The notes: generated from the letters alone by a model not told the origin. A stretch of 64,000 nucleotides of DNA from Pedobacter sp. MR2016-24 (GCF_026239655.1 NZ_JAPIVO010000005.1:434001-498000); one strand, 5' to 3'. Numbered from the stretch's first letter, positions 43,628 to 52,374 are shown. A program made the numbers and translations.

Positions 43628-45259
43628 CTAACCCGCAGACGGGTTCGCTCGCCCCTTTGTCATACTCACTATTTTCTGATGCAAAATTTGCGGATGGAAA
43701 GGTTTTTCCAGGAAGTCATTCACCCCTGCATCCAATGCTTCCTTCTGCTCATGCTCAATCACGGACGCAGAAAAGGAGATAATCGGAATGTTATTTTTGC
43801 CTTCCGGCAATTCCGTTCTTATTTTGCGGGTGGACTCAATACCATTCATTACCGGCATATGTGTATCCATCAATACCAGATCGTATTTCTGCGCAGCTAC
43901 CTTATGGAATGCTTCCAAACCATTTAGCGCGCAATCCACCTTTACATTCCATTGCTGCAAAATCCTGATCGCTACAAACTGGTTTATCACATTGTCTTCC
44001 ACCAACAAGACGCGCACATGTGATAAATCACTGAGTTCATCAGCTGTCGGGCTCAGGGGTTGTTCAATTTCAGTGACGAGATCATTTGCATGCTCAAACA
44101 AAGCCGTGAAAATAAAACTCGTTCCCTCTCCAAGAACACTATTTACTGTGATACTTCCACCCATTAATTCTGCTAAGCGCTTCACAATGCTCAGGCCTAA
44201 ACCCGTACCGCCAAACTTCTGCCATGATTTGTCCTGCACCTGCTCAAAACGTTCAAAAATTTCCTTGATCGCATTTTCAGGGATGCCCAGACCAGAATCT
44301 TTGACCGTAAACTCCAGGGCAGTACGTCCGTCATTTATCTCTCCCACTTTCAAGGTCACTACTACTTGTCCGGCCACAGTGAATTTGATCGCATTGTTAA
44401 TCAAATTCATCAGAATCTGATTCAGTCTCAGCGCATCTGCTTTAACCCAGGCTGGCACCTCGCCTATAATGTTGTGATGTAAAACCAAACCTTTTTCGAC
44501 CGCCAATGGACGCATGGTATCTGCAACAGACATAAATAAAGCAGTAACATCTATAGCTGTCACATCCAGATTAATCTTACCTGCATCTATCTGGAAACTC
44601 TCCAGCACATCATTCACTATTCCTAATAATGCATGAGAAGAGAAATCCATTAGTCTGATCATTTCCTTTTGCTGATCGTCCAGTTCTGAAGTTTTTAACA
44701 GGTTCGTAATACCCACTATCGCATTTAAAGGCGTCCTGATTTCATGACTCATATTGGCCAGGAAGTTCTCTTTTATCTCTTTACCTTTTTTAGCTTCTTC
44801 AACTGCCTGGAACAAATCCTTCTGATAAAATTCCAGTTCTTTATTTTTCTTCTCTACCTCCCGCTGATAATTAACCAGCGTCAGCAGTGAAGTGATTTTT
44901 GCATTGGTGATATGCATATCCAATGGCTTAAACAGGTAGTCGACCGCGCCGCTGCTTAGCCCTAAAAACACCTCTTCCGAGCTCATGGAATAACCAGTCA
45001 TCAATATTACCACCACATTCTCCGTTAAAGGATTCTGTTTAATCTGATTCAGCAGCTCAAATCCGGACAGTCCCGGCATTTTTACATCAATCAAAGCAAT
45101 AGAAATGTCTTCCGCCAGACAAATGTCTACCACCTCACCGGGTACGTTGGACGTAATGATATTAACTTCAGGACGGTCTAAAACTTCTTTTAAAATGGTG
45201 AGATTACTGACGTTATCATCAACAAGGAGGATATTAACAGGATTTTGAGATAACGACAT
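43628..45259 (-). CDS. Hybrid histidine kinase: REC-HisKA-HATPase-REC
   Basis: The ATG at 45259 gives 543 residues; the frame runs 9 bases further to a TTG. The order is: receiver (about 8-125, phosphoacceptor Asp in IALIDVKMPGLSG), coiled coil, HisKA with MSHEIRTPLNAIVGITNLL (about 176), ATPase domain with LINNAIKFTVAGQV, VKDSGLGIPENAI and GGTGLGLSIVKRL, and a C-terminal receiver (about 410-530, Asp in LVLMDTHMPVMNG). No membrane or sensor domain is present, so the N-terminal receiver is the input. All catalytic residues are intact. Confidence 0.95.
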   Translation of the reverse strand: MSLSQNPVNILLVDDNVSNLTILKEVLDRPEVNIITSNVPGEVVDICLAEDISIALIDVKMPGLSGFELLNQIKQNPLTENVVVILMTGYSMSSEEVFLGLSSGAVDYLFKPLDMHITNAKITSLLTLVNYQREVEKKNKELEFYQKDLFQAVEEAKKGKEIKENFLANMSHEIRTPLNAIVGITNLLKTSELDDQQKEMIRLMDFSSHALLGIVNDVLESFQIDAGKINLDVTAIDVTALFMSVADTMRPLAVEKGLVLHHNIIGEVPAWVKADALRLNQILMNLINNAIKFTVAGQVVVTLKVGEINDGRTALEFTVKDSGLGIPENAIKEIFERFEQVQDKSWQKFGGTGLGLSIVKRLAELMGGSITVNSVLGEGTSFIFTALFEHANDLVTEIEQPLSPTADELSDLSHVRVLLVEDNVINQFVAIRILQQWNVKVDCALNGLEAFHKVAAQKYDLVLMDTHMPVMNGIESTRKIRTELPEGKNNIPIISFSASVIEHEQKEALDAGVNDFLEKPFHPQILHQKIVSMTKGRANPSAG

Positions 45260-45375
45260 ATGAGGCAAGTAACAATGTTTAGGTATGTAGTCAGAGAGCT
45301 AAACAAACACTATACCATGATCTGGCTGTTTACTAAATTGATTTATATTATTAGCTGATACCCAACCTATAATTT

Positions 45376-45636
45376 TCAACCTGAAGTCTGATCTGCAGCC
45401 ACCAATTTACAAACAGCCATTCCCTTCTGTCTTACCGATCTGTTCCAGGACACAATTTCAACCCTGGCTGCTGATCCGTTAAGGGAAGCATAGTGATCAC
45501 TGCGGTTTTCAAATTCAACGTAAAATTTCTTTCCGTCTAACTTACAGATCAGTTGCGGATAGGGCTGTTTCACCTGCGCATCAATCAATTCCGGTATACA
45601 ATCTTTGCCCGCGTAGGAAATGATCCAAACTTTCAT
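45376..45636 (-). CDS. Small hypothetical protein, 86 aa
   Basis: An 86-residue soluble protein of unknown family; PQLICKLDGKKFYVEFENRS and VEIVSWNRSVRQKGMAVCKL suggest a compact beta fold with two cysteines. A promoter-like sequence shared with the 82-residue gene at 59987 starts 4 bases before its ATG, which would give a nearly leaderless transcript. Function unknown. Confidence 0.6.
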   Translation of the reverse strand: MKVWIISYAGKDCIPELIDAQVKQPYPQLICKLDGKKFYVEFENRSDHYASLNGSAARVEIVSWNRSVRQKGMAVCKLVAADQTSG

Positions 45637-45639
45637 TGC

Positions 45640-45668
45640 GCAAAAATACTAAAGCATACTCACTATTG
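45640..45668 (-). promoter_or_regulatory. Promoter-like element shared with 60040-60068
   Basis: GCAAAAATACTAAAG is followed by a mismatch and ATACT; this matches 60040-60068 at 24 of 29 positions. On the - strand it reads TATTTTTGC, fitting the TAnnTTTG -7 element, and ends 4 bases upstream of the ATG at 45636. Confidence 0.5.
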
Positions 45669-45822
45669 TCAACATATCTCAAATCTATTCCCTGATATAG
45701 CGTTGATAAGATGAAATAACCTACTGTGACAACTTATTCCAGCTCCAACTAATGCAGTGAATGTTGACCGGAATGAGGTAAAATTTCAGCTAATTTATTA
45801 TTTTTCCAAAAAAATATAAATT

Positions 45823-46293
45823 ATGGTATTTTACTTAATTTACATCAGCAAATCTGCTGAGTTAATGAGTGAACAACAACTGAAAGAGATCCTCACACAA
45901 TCAAGAGTGCGTAATACACGTCTTAATATCACGGGATTGTTATTATATGTAGAAGGAAAATTCCTCGATGTTACAAAACATCAGGTTCCCAGGAAAATGA
46001 GCGGCCGTTTTATACAAGTACTGGAGGGTAATGAATCCGACGTTAGAGCGTTGTACGATTTGATTCAACGTGATCCAAAGCATACAAATCACATTGTACT
46101 TAAAGAAGAGATGATACCCGGCAGAAATTTTGGAGAATGGGCAATGGGTTGCTGTGCAGCAAGTATTGAGCAGCAACATGCTGGCTTTGCAGACCTGGAA
46201 AATGTTTTTCTGGAATCGGGAGGAGAGGAAATTTGCAACAGGCCACTCGCCTTTTTAGCTTCGTTTTACCAGATGAGCAAGATGAAGCTCTAA
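45823..46293 (+). CDS. BLUF-domain blue-light photoreceptor
   Basis: The 156-residue protein is a BLUF flavin photoreceptor. The key residues are all present: Tyr7 in LIYISKSAEL, Asn35 in NITGLLLY, Gln65 in FIQVLEG and Trp106 in GEWAMGC. Between the NITG strand and the Gln strand is an extra loop of about 16 residues (LDVTKHQVPRKMSGR) compared with short BLUF proteins such as AppA. The C-terminal 45 residues form the usual capping helices. There is no effector domain, so it must act through a partner. The gene is monocistronic. Confidence 0.93.
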   Translation: MVFYLIYISKSAELMSEQQLKEILTQSRVRNTRLNITGLLLYVEGKFLDVTKHQVPRKMSGRFIQVLEGNESDVRALYDLIQRDPKHTNHIVLKEEMIPGRNFGEWAMGCCAASIEQQHAGFADLENVFLESGGEEICNRPLAFLASFYQMSKMKL

Positions 46294-46427
46294 TCAGCCA
46301 GGTTGCAAATCATGATCCTGCCTCCGCTTCCTGCATTCCGCTAAGCTACGACGTTCATTCCACCTGTGCTCTTGAGATCACATCCGCAGCAGACGAGTCA
46401 GCTTGCTGATCTGATTTTTAAGCTGTG

Positions 46428-47141
46428 TTATGGCCGCATGTTTTGTATGATGGCTTTGAATTTTTTGATATTTGCTGAATCTATCCTGTTTTCCGGATTA
46501 TTGATATAGTCCTGCATCGCGGCGATATAACGCTTTCTGAACTCAGCATTTTCCGGACTGAAATCATATTTCGTCTTTTCTTTCTCCACTACTTTCAGAT
46601 GATCATAATTGATCCTGCGTTTTCCATAGTCAGACTTATCAGACATGATCACAATATTTTTCTCAAAACCAGGGATATAGCGGATCACAAAAGGCTGTTT
46701 CTCTGCCGGAATCAGGATGTTATTGCGGATCGGATAAATAGCTACATTACTTGTTGTGAATTGTGTTTCTACTGACTTGCCTTCTGCAGTCTTCATCAGC
46801 AGGCTGTATTCCCAGATATACTGTTCATTCATCATTGAGCTGGTTTCCTCTGCCGACGTGATGATGGCTATACCATCTGTACCGAATTTGGCCAGAAACC
46901 AGGCATTATACAATGGCCCGATAAAAAAGTTGACCACAGAAAATATAAACGTTAACACCATAAACCGCTTCCCCAATTTCCACAGGTAAAGTATAAAACC
47001 GATAATATTGACAGCAAAAAAGGCCAGAATCGAGTGCTGAGCCAGAAAATAGAATAGCATTGACAGTACCTGCATGGTGCAAAATAGTAATAATGATGTA
47101 AGGAGAAAAATTTCTTTGAGCGGCCTGTAAAATATTTTCAA
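46428..47141 (-). CDS. Membrane protein of unknown function
   Basis: The frame from 47141 begins with TTG; the next ATG is at 47075, so the start is uncertain. The protein (about 237 residues) has three or four N-terminal membrane helices within the first 100 residues (LLTSLLLFCTMQVLSMLFYF, LAFFAVNIIGFILYLW, FMVLTFIFSVVNFFIGPLY). A soluble domain follows with beta-rich KTAEGKSVETQFTTSNVAIY and a helical tail. The family is not recognised. Confidence 0.66.
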   Translation of the reverse strand: MKIFYRPLKEIFLLTSLLLFCTMQVLSMLFYFLAQHSILAFFAVNIIGFILYLWKLGKRFMVLTFIFSVVNFFIGPLYNAWFLAKFGTDGIAIITSAEETSSMMNEQYIWEYSLLMKTAEGKSVETQFTTSNVAIYPIRNNILIPAEKQPFVIRYIPGFEKNIVIMSDKSDYGKRRINYDHLKVVEKEKTKYDFSPENAEFRKRYIAAMQDYINNPENRIDSANIKKFKAIIQNMRP

Positions 47142-47257
47142 ACGATGAAAAGCTTAGCTATGCGGCGCACCGAATAACCACAGGCTAAGCTTGAATATGC
47201 TTTATCATCAAGATCGTATATATCTCGCCCTTTTCCGCCAGTACTGCTTTCTGCAGG

Positions 47258-47674
47258 CTATTCTGCATGCGCCAATAATTCTGCTTTTTTATTTCTCAGG
47301 AAAGCTTCTTTGTCTTTTTTTACTTCTTCCAGCATTTCTTTTCTTGAGGCTGGCAGCGTAAAATACCGATCAGCCCATAAATTGATTTCAATCATTAAGG
47401 GCAGTAAATCAATTCCTTTTTCGGTAAGCCTGTATAACACTTTTGCTTTGCTCTGGGGATGGTCTTTTTTAGTGATTACCCCGGCGCTTTCCAGCATTTG
47501 TAATCGTGAAGCCAAAATATTAGTCGCTATTTTTTCCTCCGATTTCAGGAAATCGCCATAAGTACATTCTTTAGCAAACATCAAATCCCTAACAATGAGC
47601 AACGACCATTTGTCTCCCCAAATATCCAATGAGCTGCTAATAGGGCATTCAGACCTCTTTTTTATATCTATCAT
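47258..47674 (-). CDS. HxlR family winged-helix regulator
   Basis: The 138-residue protein is an HxlR-type regulator: CPISSSLDIWGDKWSLLIVRDLM at the N-terminus, winged helix about 20-105, and YRLTEKGIDLLPLMIEINLWA. The Cys near residue 9 is the position used for redox or electrophile sensing in some relatives (known family property, not shown here). It is divergent from the SDR-SDR-MDR operon and the 95-base gap contains a tandem palindrome that is a good operator candidate. Confidence 0.94.
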   Translation of the reverse strand: MIDIKKRSECPISSSLDIWGDKWSLLIVRDLMFAKECTYGDFLKSEEKIATNILASRLQMLESAGVITKKDHPQSKAKVLYRLTEKGIDLLPLMIEINLWADRYFTLPASRKEMLEEVKKDKEAFLRNKKAELLAHAE

Positions 47675-47693
47675 AAAATAATTTTAAAAATCA

Positions 47694-47740
47694 CTTGCAA
47701 AATGAAAGTTGTTTATATATTTGCACTTGCATAATGCAAG
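47694..47740 (+). promoter_or_regulatory. Tandem palindromic operator and promoter of the SDR operon
   Basis: CTTGCATAATGCAAG (47726-47740) is a perfect inverted repeat, and CTTGCAAAATGAAAG (47694-47708) matches it at 13 of 15 positions 32 bases upstream. TATATTTG (47716-47723) fits the -7 element, and the TTG in the left copy (47695-47697) is about 18 bases upstream, fitting -33. A bound repressor would cover the promoter. The HxlR regulator next door is the likely ligand. Confidence 0.7.
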
Positions 47741-47769
47741 CGAATTTACACAATTAAATTAGAGATACA

Positions 47770-48498
47770 ATGAAAACAAGTGGAAATACAGTATTCATCA
47801 GCGGTGGAAGTGCCGGAATAGGCCTGGCCATCGCCAAAAAACTAAGTGCGGCAGGAAACAGAATTATCATCAACGGACGCAGCGAAGAACGTCTTCAAAG
47901 TGCACTGAAAGAACTGGATAATGCCGTTGCTATTCAGGGCGACCTATCTGTAAAAGCAGACAGAGTGCGCATTGCGGCAGACCTGAAAACAAATTATCCG
48001 GAGCTGAATATCATTATCAATAACGCCGGATCTGCCTTTATGAACGACTTAAGTGACGTTAATAATAATTCAGCAGAAAAAGCTGCGCAGGAAATCAATA
48101 CCAATTACATCAGCGTAATTGATTTTACCACACTTACTTTACCACTGCTTTTAGCGCAGGAAGAGGCTGCAATCGTCAATGTTTCTTCCATAGTTGTATT
48201 TAGGTCCAACAAATATTTACCTACCTACGCCGCGAGCAAAGCAGCACTGCACAGTTATACGCAAGGGCTGAGAGATGCACTTGCTACAAACGACAGTTTA
48301 AATGTTTATGAGTTATATCCACCTTTGGTCAATACCGAATTTTCAGCAGAGATAGGTGGCGCAAATGGCATCCCTCCGTCAGAAGTAGCAGATGAACTAT
48401 TCGCCGCTCTGGAGAAAAATCAGTTTGAAGTTCCGGTAGGTGATACCAAAAAAATACATGCTCTGGTAAATCCTATTACTGAGCAGGCACCCCATTAA
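47770..48498 (+). CDS. Short-chain dehydrogenase, DltE-like
   Basis: The 242-residue SDR has the cofactor loop FISGGSAGIGLAIAKKL and NGRSEERL, NNAGS, the Ser in VNVSSIVVF and the catalytic YAASK. It resembles the DltE/YdfG type and uses NAD(P)H on an unknown carbonyl or alcohol. It is the first gene of an operon with a second SDR (26 bases) and a quinone-oxidoreductase-like MDR protein, opposite the HxlR regulator. A role in detoxifying reactive carbonyls or quinones is inferred from this arrangement. Confidence 0.93.
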   Translation: MKTSGNTVFISGGSAGIGLAIAKKLSAAGNRIIINGRSEERLQSALKELDNAVAIQGDLSVKADRVRIAADLKTNYPELNIIINNAGSAFMNDLSDVNNNSAEKAAQEINTNYISVIDFTTLTLPLLLAQEEAAIVNVSSIVVFRSNKYLPTYAASKAALHSYTQGLRDALATNDSLNVYELYPPLVNTEFSAEIGGANGIPPSEVADELFAALEKNQFEVPVGDTKKIHALVNPITEQAPH

Positions 48499-48523
48499 TC
48501 AACAGGTATAATCTCGCATCGAA

Positions 48524-49288
48524 ATGAACTTAAAAGGAAAAATAGTGCTCATTACCGGCGGAGCATCGGGAATTGGATTGGAAGCAACAAAGCAATTTCT
48601 GGAAATCGGTGCCCGGGTGATCATTACCGGCAGAAATCAGGATAAATTAGACGCTGTAAAACAAACTATGCCTTCGGTAACCGTCATCAAAAGCGATGTT
48701 GAAAAGGAAGAAGACGCGTATGCGCTCTTTACACAAGTCACAGCGCTGGGCGGTATTGATATATTGTACCATAATGCAGGTGTTGGTAGTCCCGCCCTCA
48801 ACCTGGGTATCACTAATGACCAGATTCTGGAGAATGCTGTTTATGAGATGAAAGTGAATTATTTCGGTGTCATCAGACTGAACAACCTGTTTATGGATAT
48901 GCTGAAGTCCAGAAACCAGGCGGCAATCATTATCACTACCTCCATCCTTAGCCTGGTTCCCGCCCTGGAAGAACCTACTTATTCTGCATCCAAAGTAGCT
49001 TTGAGTTTCTATACCAAGCTCTTAAGAAAAAACCTGGAAATACTTGGCAGTGGTTTAAAGGTCTTTGAATTGTTGCCACCCCTTGTAGCAACAGAGATGA
49101 CAGCCAAAAGGAATGATAAAAAGATAACTACACATGACCTGGTGAAGGCACTCCTTTCAGGGATCAAAAACGATCAATTGACCATTCGTGTTGGCGACAC
49201 AAAAATAATATATGTGCTCAGCAGATTATTTCCAGGCTTAGCCTTTAACCTTGTTAATCCTAAAAAAATATACGCTCAACTCAGGTAA
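48524..49288 (+). CDS. Short-chain dehydrogenase, second copy
   Basis: The 254-residue SDR has VLITGGASGIGLEATKQF, ITGRNQDKL, a Ser at the position of ITTSILSLVP and catalytic YSASK. It is clearly related to the preceding SDR and shares the ELLPPLVATEM tail pattern (ELYPPLVNTEF in the first), so they are probably duplicated paralogues. It is the middle gene of the oxidoreductase operon, 12 bases before the MDR gene. The substrate is unknown. Confidence 0.93.
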   Translation: MNLKGKIVLITGGASGIGLEATKQFLEIGARVIITGRNQDKLDAVKQTMPSVTVIKSDVEKEEDAYALFTQVTALGGIDILYHNAGVGSPALNLGITNDQILENAVYEMKVNYFGVIRLNNLFMDMLKSRNQAAIIITTSILSLVPALEEPTYSASKVALSFYTKLLRKNLEILGSGLKVFELLPPLVATEMTAKRNDKKITTHDLVKALLSGIKNDQLTIRVGDTKIIYVLSRLFPGLAFNLVNPKKIYAQLR

Positions 49289-49300
49289 CCGATATCAATT

Positions 49301-50317
49301 ATGAAAGCATTTACAATCACAAAATACGGTAAAAAAGAGGAGCTGCAGTTAGCTGATGTCGCTACCCCTATCCTGAAGGACAATGAAGTGCTGGTGAAAA
49401 TCCATGCTGCCGGCCTCAATCTGCTCGATGCTAAAATAAAGTCCGGTGAATTCAAAATGATCCTGCCTTACAAATTACCACTCATTTTAGGTCACGATGT
49501 AGCCGGCGCCATTACCCAGGTTGGAAAAAACGTAAAGCAGTTCAGGGTTGGAGATGAAGTTTATTCACGTCCGTCCGATTTCAGCATCGGTACATTTGCA
49601 GAATTTATTGCCATTGACCACAGAGATATAGCCCTTAAGCCGAAGAACCTTTCCATGGAAGAAGCAGCATCTATTCCTCTGGTTGCCCTCACTGCATGGC
49701 AGGCTCTGGTAGAAAAGGCGAATCTCCAAAAAGGACAAAAAGTATTTATTCAGGCAGGCTCAGGCGGTGTAGGCACTATTGCGATACAACTGGCGAAACA
49801 TCTTGGGGCAACGGTGGCTACCACTGCCAGTGAGAAAAGCTTTGAAATGCTGAAGAAGCTCGGCGCAGACGTGGTGATCGATTACAAAAAGGAAGATTTT
49901 GAAACCATTCTGAAAGATTATGATGTGGTGCTGAACAGCCAGGACACAAAAACGCTTGAAAAATCACTTCGGATGCTGAAACCCGGTGGAAAGGCGATTT
50001 CTATCTCGGGACCACCGACACCAGATTTTGCCAGGGCAATTTCTGCTCCATGGTTTGTGAAGATCATCCTGTCGCTCATCAGCTGGGGTATCCGCAGCAA
50101 ATCAAAGAAACTTGAGGTAGACTATTCGTTTCTATTTATGCAGGCTAACGGGGAACAATTACAAGAGATTTCAAAACTCATTGAACAGCAGGCGATAAGA
50201 CCGGTGATAGACCGTGTATTTCCCTTTGAACAGACTAATGAAGCCTTAAAATATGTAGAGAGCGGGCATGCAAAAGGAAAAGTAGTGGTTAAAATGGAAT
50301 CGTACAAGAAGTTCTAA
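49301..50317 (+). CDS. NADP-dependent alcohol dehydrogenase/quinone oxidoreductase (MDR)
   Basis: The 338-residue MDR protein has an N-terminal GroES-like fold (KIHAAGLNLLDAKIKSGEF, LGHDVAGAITQVGKNVKQFRVGD), and a Rossmann half with IQAGSGGVGTIAIQLAKHLG. The zinc-ligand cysteines of alcohol dehydrogenases are absent, which fits zeta-crystallin-like quinone or enone reductases. It ends an operon of three oxidoreductases that is probably controlled by the HxlR repressor. Confidence 0.93.
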   Translation: MKAFTITKYGKKEELQLADVATPILKDNEVLVKIHAAGLNLLDAKIKSGEFKMILPYKLPLILGHDVAGAITQVGKNVKQFRVGDEVYSRPSDFSIGTFAEFIAIDHRDIALKPKNLSMEEAASIPLVALTAWQALVEKANLQKGQKVFIQAGSGGVGTIAIQLAKHLGATVATTASEKSFEMLKKLGADVVIDYKKEDFETILKDYDVVLNSQDTKTLEKSLRMLKPGGKAISISGPPTPDFARAISAPWFVKIILSLISWGIRSKSKKLEVDYSFLFMQANGEQLQEISKLIEQQAIRPVIDRVFPFEQTNEALKYVESGHAKGKVVVKMESYKKF

Positions 50318-50359
50318 CGAACCTCTTGTATGTTGTGATGAATGGTTTTTCCATTGTCA

Positions 50360-51118
50360 TCATCTAATTTGAATGATAATTTGCGCATAACGCTTGTGAT
50401 AGAGTTCTTTGAATACCACTATTCTTTTCGGTAAACTTCTGGTCGTAAACATTTGAACTCTCAATTCTTCCGCTTCCCTTACAAACGCAATTTCTTCTTC
50501 ATTTAATTCCGGAACTTCGTCATTCACCATTCCAAAGCCCAGTACAATCTTCATAAAGAAGGCCATAGTGAAGTTATCGTTGGGGACCTGAAGACCAGTT
50601 TTTGCTTCCATCTCTGCCAGCGAGATCCTGCTCATGAAATTTTCCAGGTATTCTGCCGGATAACAATTGTGCAATTCACACAGTACGGTGAAATCTTTGG
50701 TAAAATGCAGCGTAGTATTTTCATCCAGGTAAAAGGTATCAGATGCGGTATATACGCGTTCCATGGTAGCATACAACTCATCGATATAAGCTGATGCGCT
50801 TTTTCTTTTAGCGGCTGTAGACCCTATTTTCCTGCTGGCGATATCCGAGGTAGCTTTGAAATTCAGGGCTGTACTTTCCAGACAATGACTATAGGCATGG
50901 CTTCCTCTGGCCGTCCGCCTTAAAGAGACTACATATAAACCGATTGTTTTGGAAGCTTCAGAATAACCTTCGCTGTAACCGTCAGCTAAGGAATCGTAAA
51001 CTGTAGCATGGTTGATAAAGATTTGCAGCACTTCCTGCGGATCCAGTTTGTAAATGGAGCAGGCTATCCTGAACTCTAAAGGGATGTGAATTACATCGTG
51101 GTTGATTTTTGTTTTCAT
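50360..51118 (-). CDS. Hypothetical protein, 252 aa
   Basis: I do not recognise the family. It is a soluble, helical protein of 252 residues with YSEGYSEASKTIGLYVVSLRR near residue 47-67 and a C-terminal helical EELRVQMFTTRSLPKRIVVFKELYHKRY. No signal peptide or membrane segment. The 5' side is unusual: a 170-base strongly structured sequence lies right before its start, so it may be the leader of this gene. The DNA-binding or mobilisation role suggested by the basic C-terminus is speculation. Confidence 0.65.
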   Translation of the reverse strand: MKTKINHDVIHIPLEFRIACSIYKLDPQEVLQIFINHATVYDSLADGYSEGYSEASKTIGLYVVSLRRTARGSHAYSHCLESTALNFKATSDIASRKIGSTAAKRKSASAYIDELYATMERVYTASDTFYLDENTTLHFTKDFTVLCELHNCYPAEYLENFMSRISLAEMEAKTGLQVPNDNFTMAFFMKIVLGFGMVNDEVPELNEEEIAFVREAEELRVQMFTTRSLPKRIVVFKELYHKRYAQIIIQIR

Positions 51119-51614
51119 ATTGATCTTATTTAATTTTTCAATTTAAATAAGCCTCTATGAGGGGTTACCGCCCTAAAAGGTATAGGGCTGGTAACTCACT
51201 CAGTCAATTGTGGCAAGGCTCTAGTAAAGCCACCCATTCTCTCGAAAGGGCCGTAACAATGACATAAGCGAGCACCAACCCTATAACAAAGATAGGATTT
51301 AGGTTGCTCAACTTACGCTCGCTACGTGAAATTTACTAGATTTTGCCGCGAGGCTTGTAAAGCAATTCTTAATTATACATCAGGACTGCGATTCTCTATT
51401 TCTTTTTCATTTTTTCCATATGATAATCTACTTAGCTTTATTTTGAAAACAAAATATATTTTAAATTAATTTAAATTTCTCATAAAAATAAGTAAGTCGA
51501 AGTTGATTACTGCCACATGAGGCTGAACTAAAAACATAATTGGTTTTTTCATCCACTTTAAATATCATTGCCGTGGCAATACAGCCTCAGTTCGTTGTAC
51601 AAATAGATCTTAAA
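51119..51614. other. Intergenic region around the structured RNA candidate
   Basis: The 496 bases between the 252-residue gene and the second cytochrome-like lipoprotein contain the structured segment described separately. The right part (51361-51614) is AT-rich, without a clear open frame, and probably carries the promoter of the lipoprotein gene. Confidence 0.5.
51152..51322. ncRNA. Candidate structured RNA, about 170 bases
   Basis: Several helices follow each other in a gap with no open frame. GTTACC/GGTAAC (51164-51169 with 51190-51195) is stacked on GCCCT/AGGGC (51170-51174 with 51184-51188). GTGGC/GCCAC (51210-51214 with 51229-51233) encloses GGCT/AGCC as an alternative. GCGAGC/GCTCGC (51268-51273 with 51317-51322) encloses CAACC/GGTTG and CTAT/ATAG around an A-rich loop. 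A small CCTC/GAGG hairpin is at 51152-51162. The strand cannot be told; on the - strand it would be a leader of the gene at 51118. It is a hypothesis from base pairing alone. Confidence 0.45.
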
Positions 51615-52040
51615 ATGGGTTTTAAATTCCTAAAGCAAATATTAGCTATACTTATACTGGTAATTTCAGGCTTTCTCATTGCATGCACAAGCGGAACCAG
51701 TGGAAAGCTTAAAGTTGCTTTTACATCAGCCGATACCTGTAAAGCTGATAGGATAAAAGGTCGTATTTTAGGGGATAAATTAAGTTGTACAAATTGTCAC
51801 TTCGCGTGGGACGAAGCAACTAGATTGCGTGAAGATATTCTTTTGCTCAGAGAAATATCTTTGATGGACAGTGTTAAATTGAGTTCTTATATTTTTAAGA
51901 CCAGGCACAACGGAATGTTTAGTAAAGATTTTCCCGATGCAAAGAATACAGTTGACAGCCTATCTGATTGCGATCAAAAGAACTTAATTCATTATTTGAA
52001 AGATCACAATAGAGAGCACGTATATGCTTCTGAACCATAG
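51615..52040 (+). CDS. Cytochrome-c-like lipoprotein, paralogue of 36368-36793
   Basis: From the ATG at 51615 the protein has 141 residues, the same length as the homologue at 36368. It has a lipoprotein signal with Cys at about 24 (SGFLIACTS), CTNCH at about 58-62 and a downstream Met in RHNGMFSKD that may be the second iron ligand. The tail SDCDQKNLIHYLKDHNR matches DDCEKRNLIHFIKDYKR of the first copy. It is predicted to be a small single-heme, membrane-anchored electron carrier. It stands alone. Confidence 0.72.
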   Translation: MGFKFLKQILAILILVISGFLIACTSGTSGKLKVAFTSADTCKADRIKGRILGDKLSCTNCHFAWDEATRLREDILLLREISLMDSVKLSSYIFKTRHNGMFSKDFPDAKNTVDSLSDCDQKNLIHYLKDHNREHVYASEP

Positions 52041-52071
52041 CATATTATAAGGCAAACTTCAGGATCTCATT

Positions 52072-52374
52072 TTATTGTTTCGTAAAATTATTAAAGAAAA
52101 AAAGTATGATATAAACTGCTAACAAAGCGATTGTGTAGTAGATCGTTTTGTTCTTATTGCCTTCAATATAGTTTCTATATATCTCAACACCAAGCATTAG
52201 AGTTGCTAAACTAGCAGCACATACAACTGGCCATATAGTACCATGATAAAACTGGTTCGCTATAATTACCAGAAGAAAAAGTATAACCACTAATGGCCTG
52301 ACAATATTATCTGATTTGTATTTCTTAGAAAGCATTCTGCTGATTTTGAAACTAATTATCAAAAATACGGCCAT
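52072..52374 (-). CDS. Small membrane protein, 100 aa
   Basis: Three or four membrane helices cover most of the 100 residues (FLIISFKISRML near the start, then PLVVILFLLVIIANQFYHG, PVVCAASLATLMLGVEIY and IYYTIALLAVYIILFFF). No recognised family. It starts with ATG and converges with the cytochrome-like gene. Confidence 0.6.
   Translation of the reverse strand: MAVFLIISFKISRMLSKKYKSDNIVRPLVVILFLLVIIANQFYHGTIWPVVCAASLATLMLGVEIYRNYIEGNKNKTIYYTIALLAVYIILFFFNNFTKQ

Noticed and set aside
51152..51322. tRNA or rRNA fragment
   Set aside because: No cloverleaf with TTC-type loop and no recognisable rRNA core; base pairing fits a different structure.
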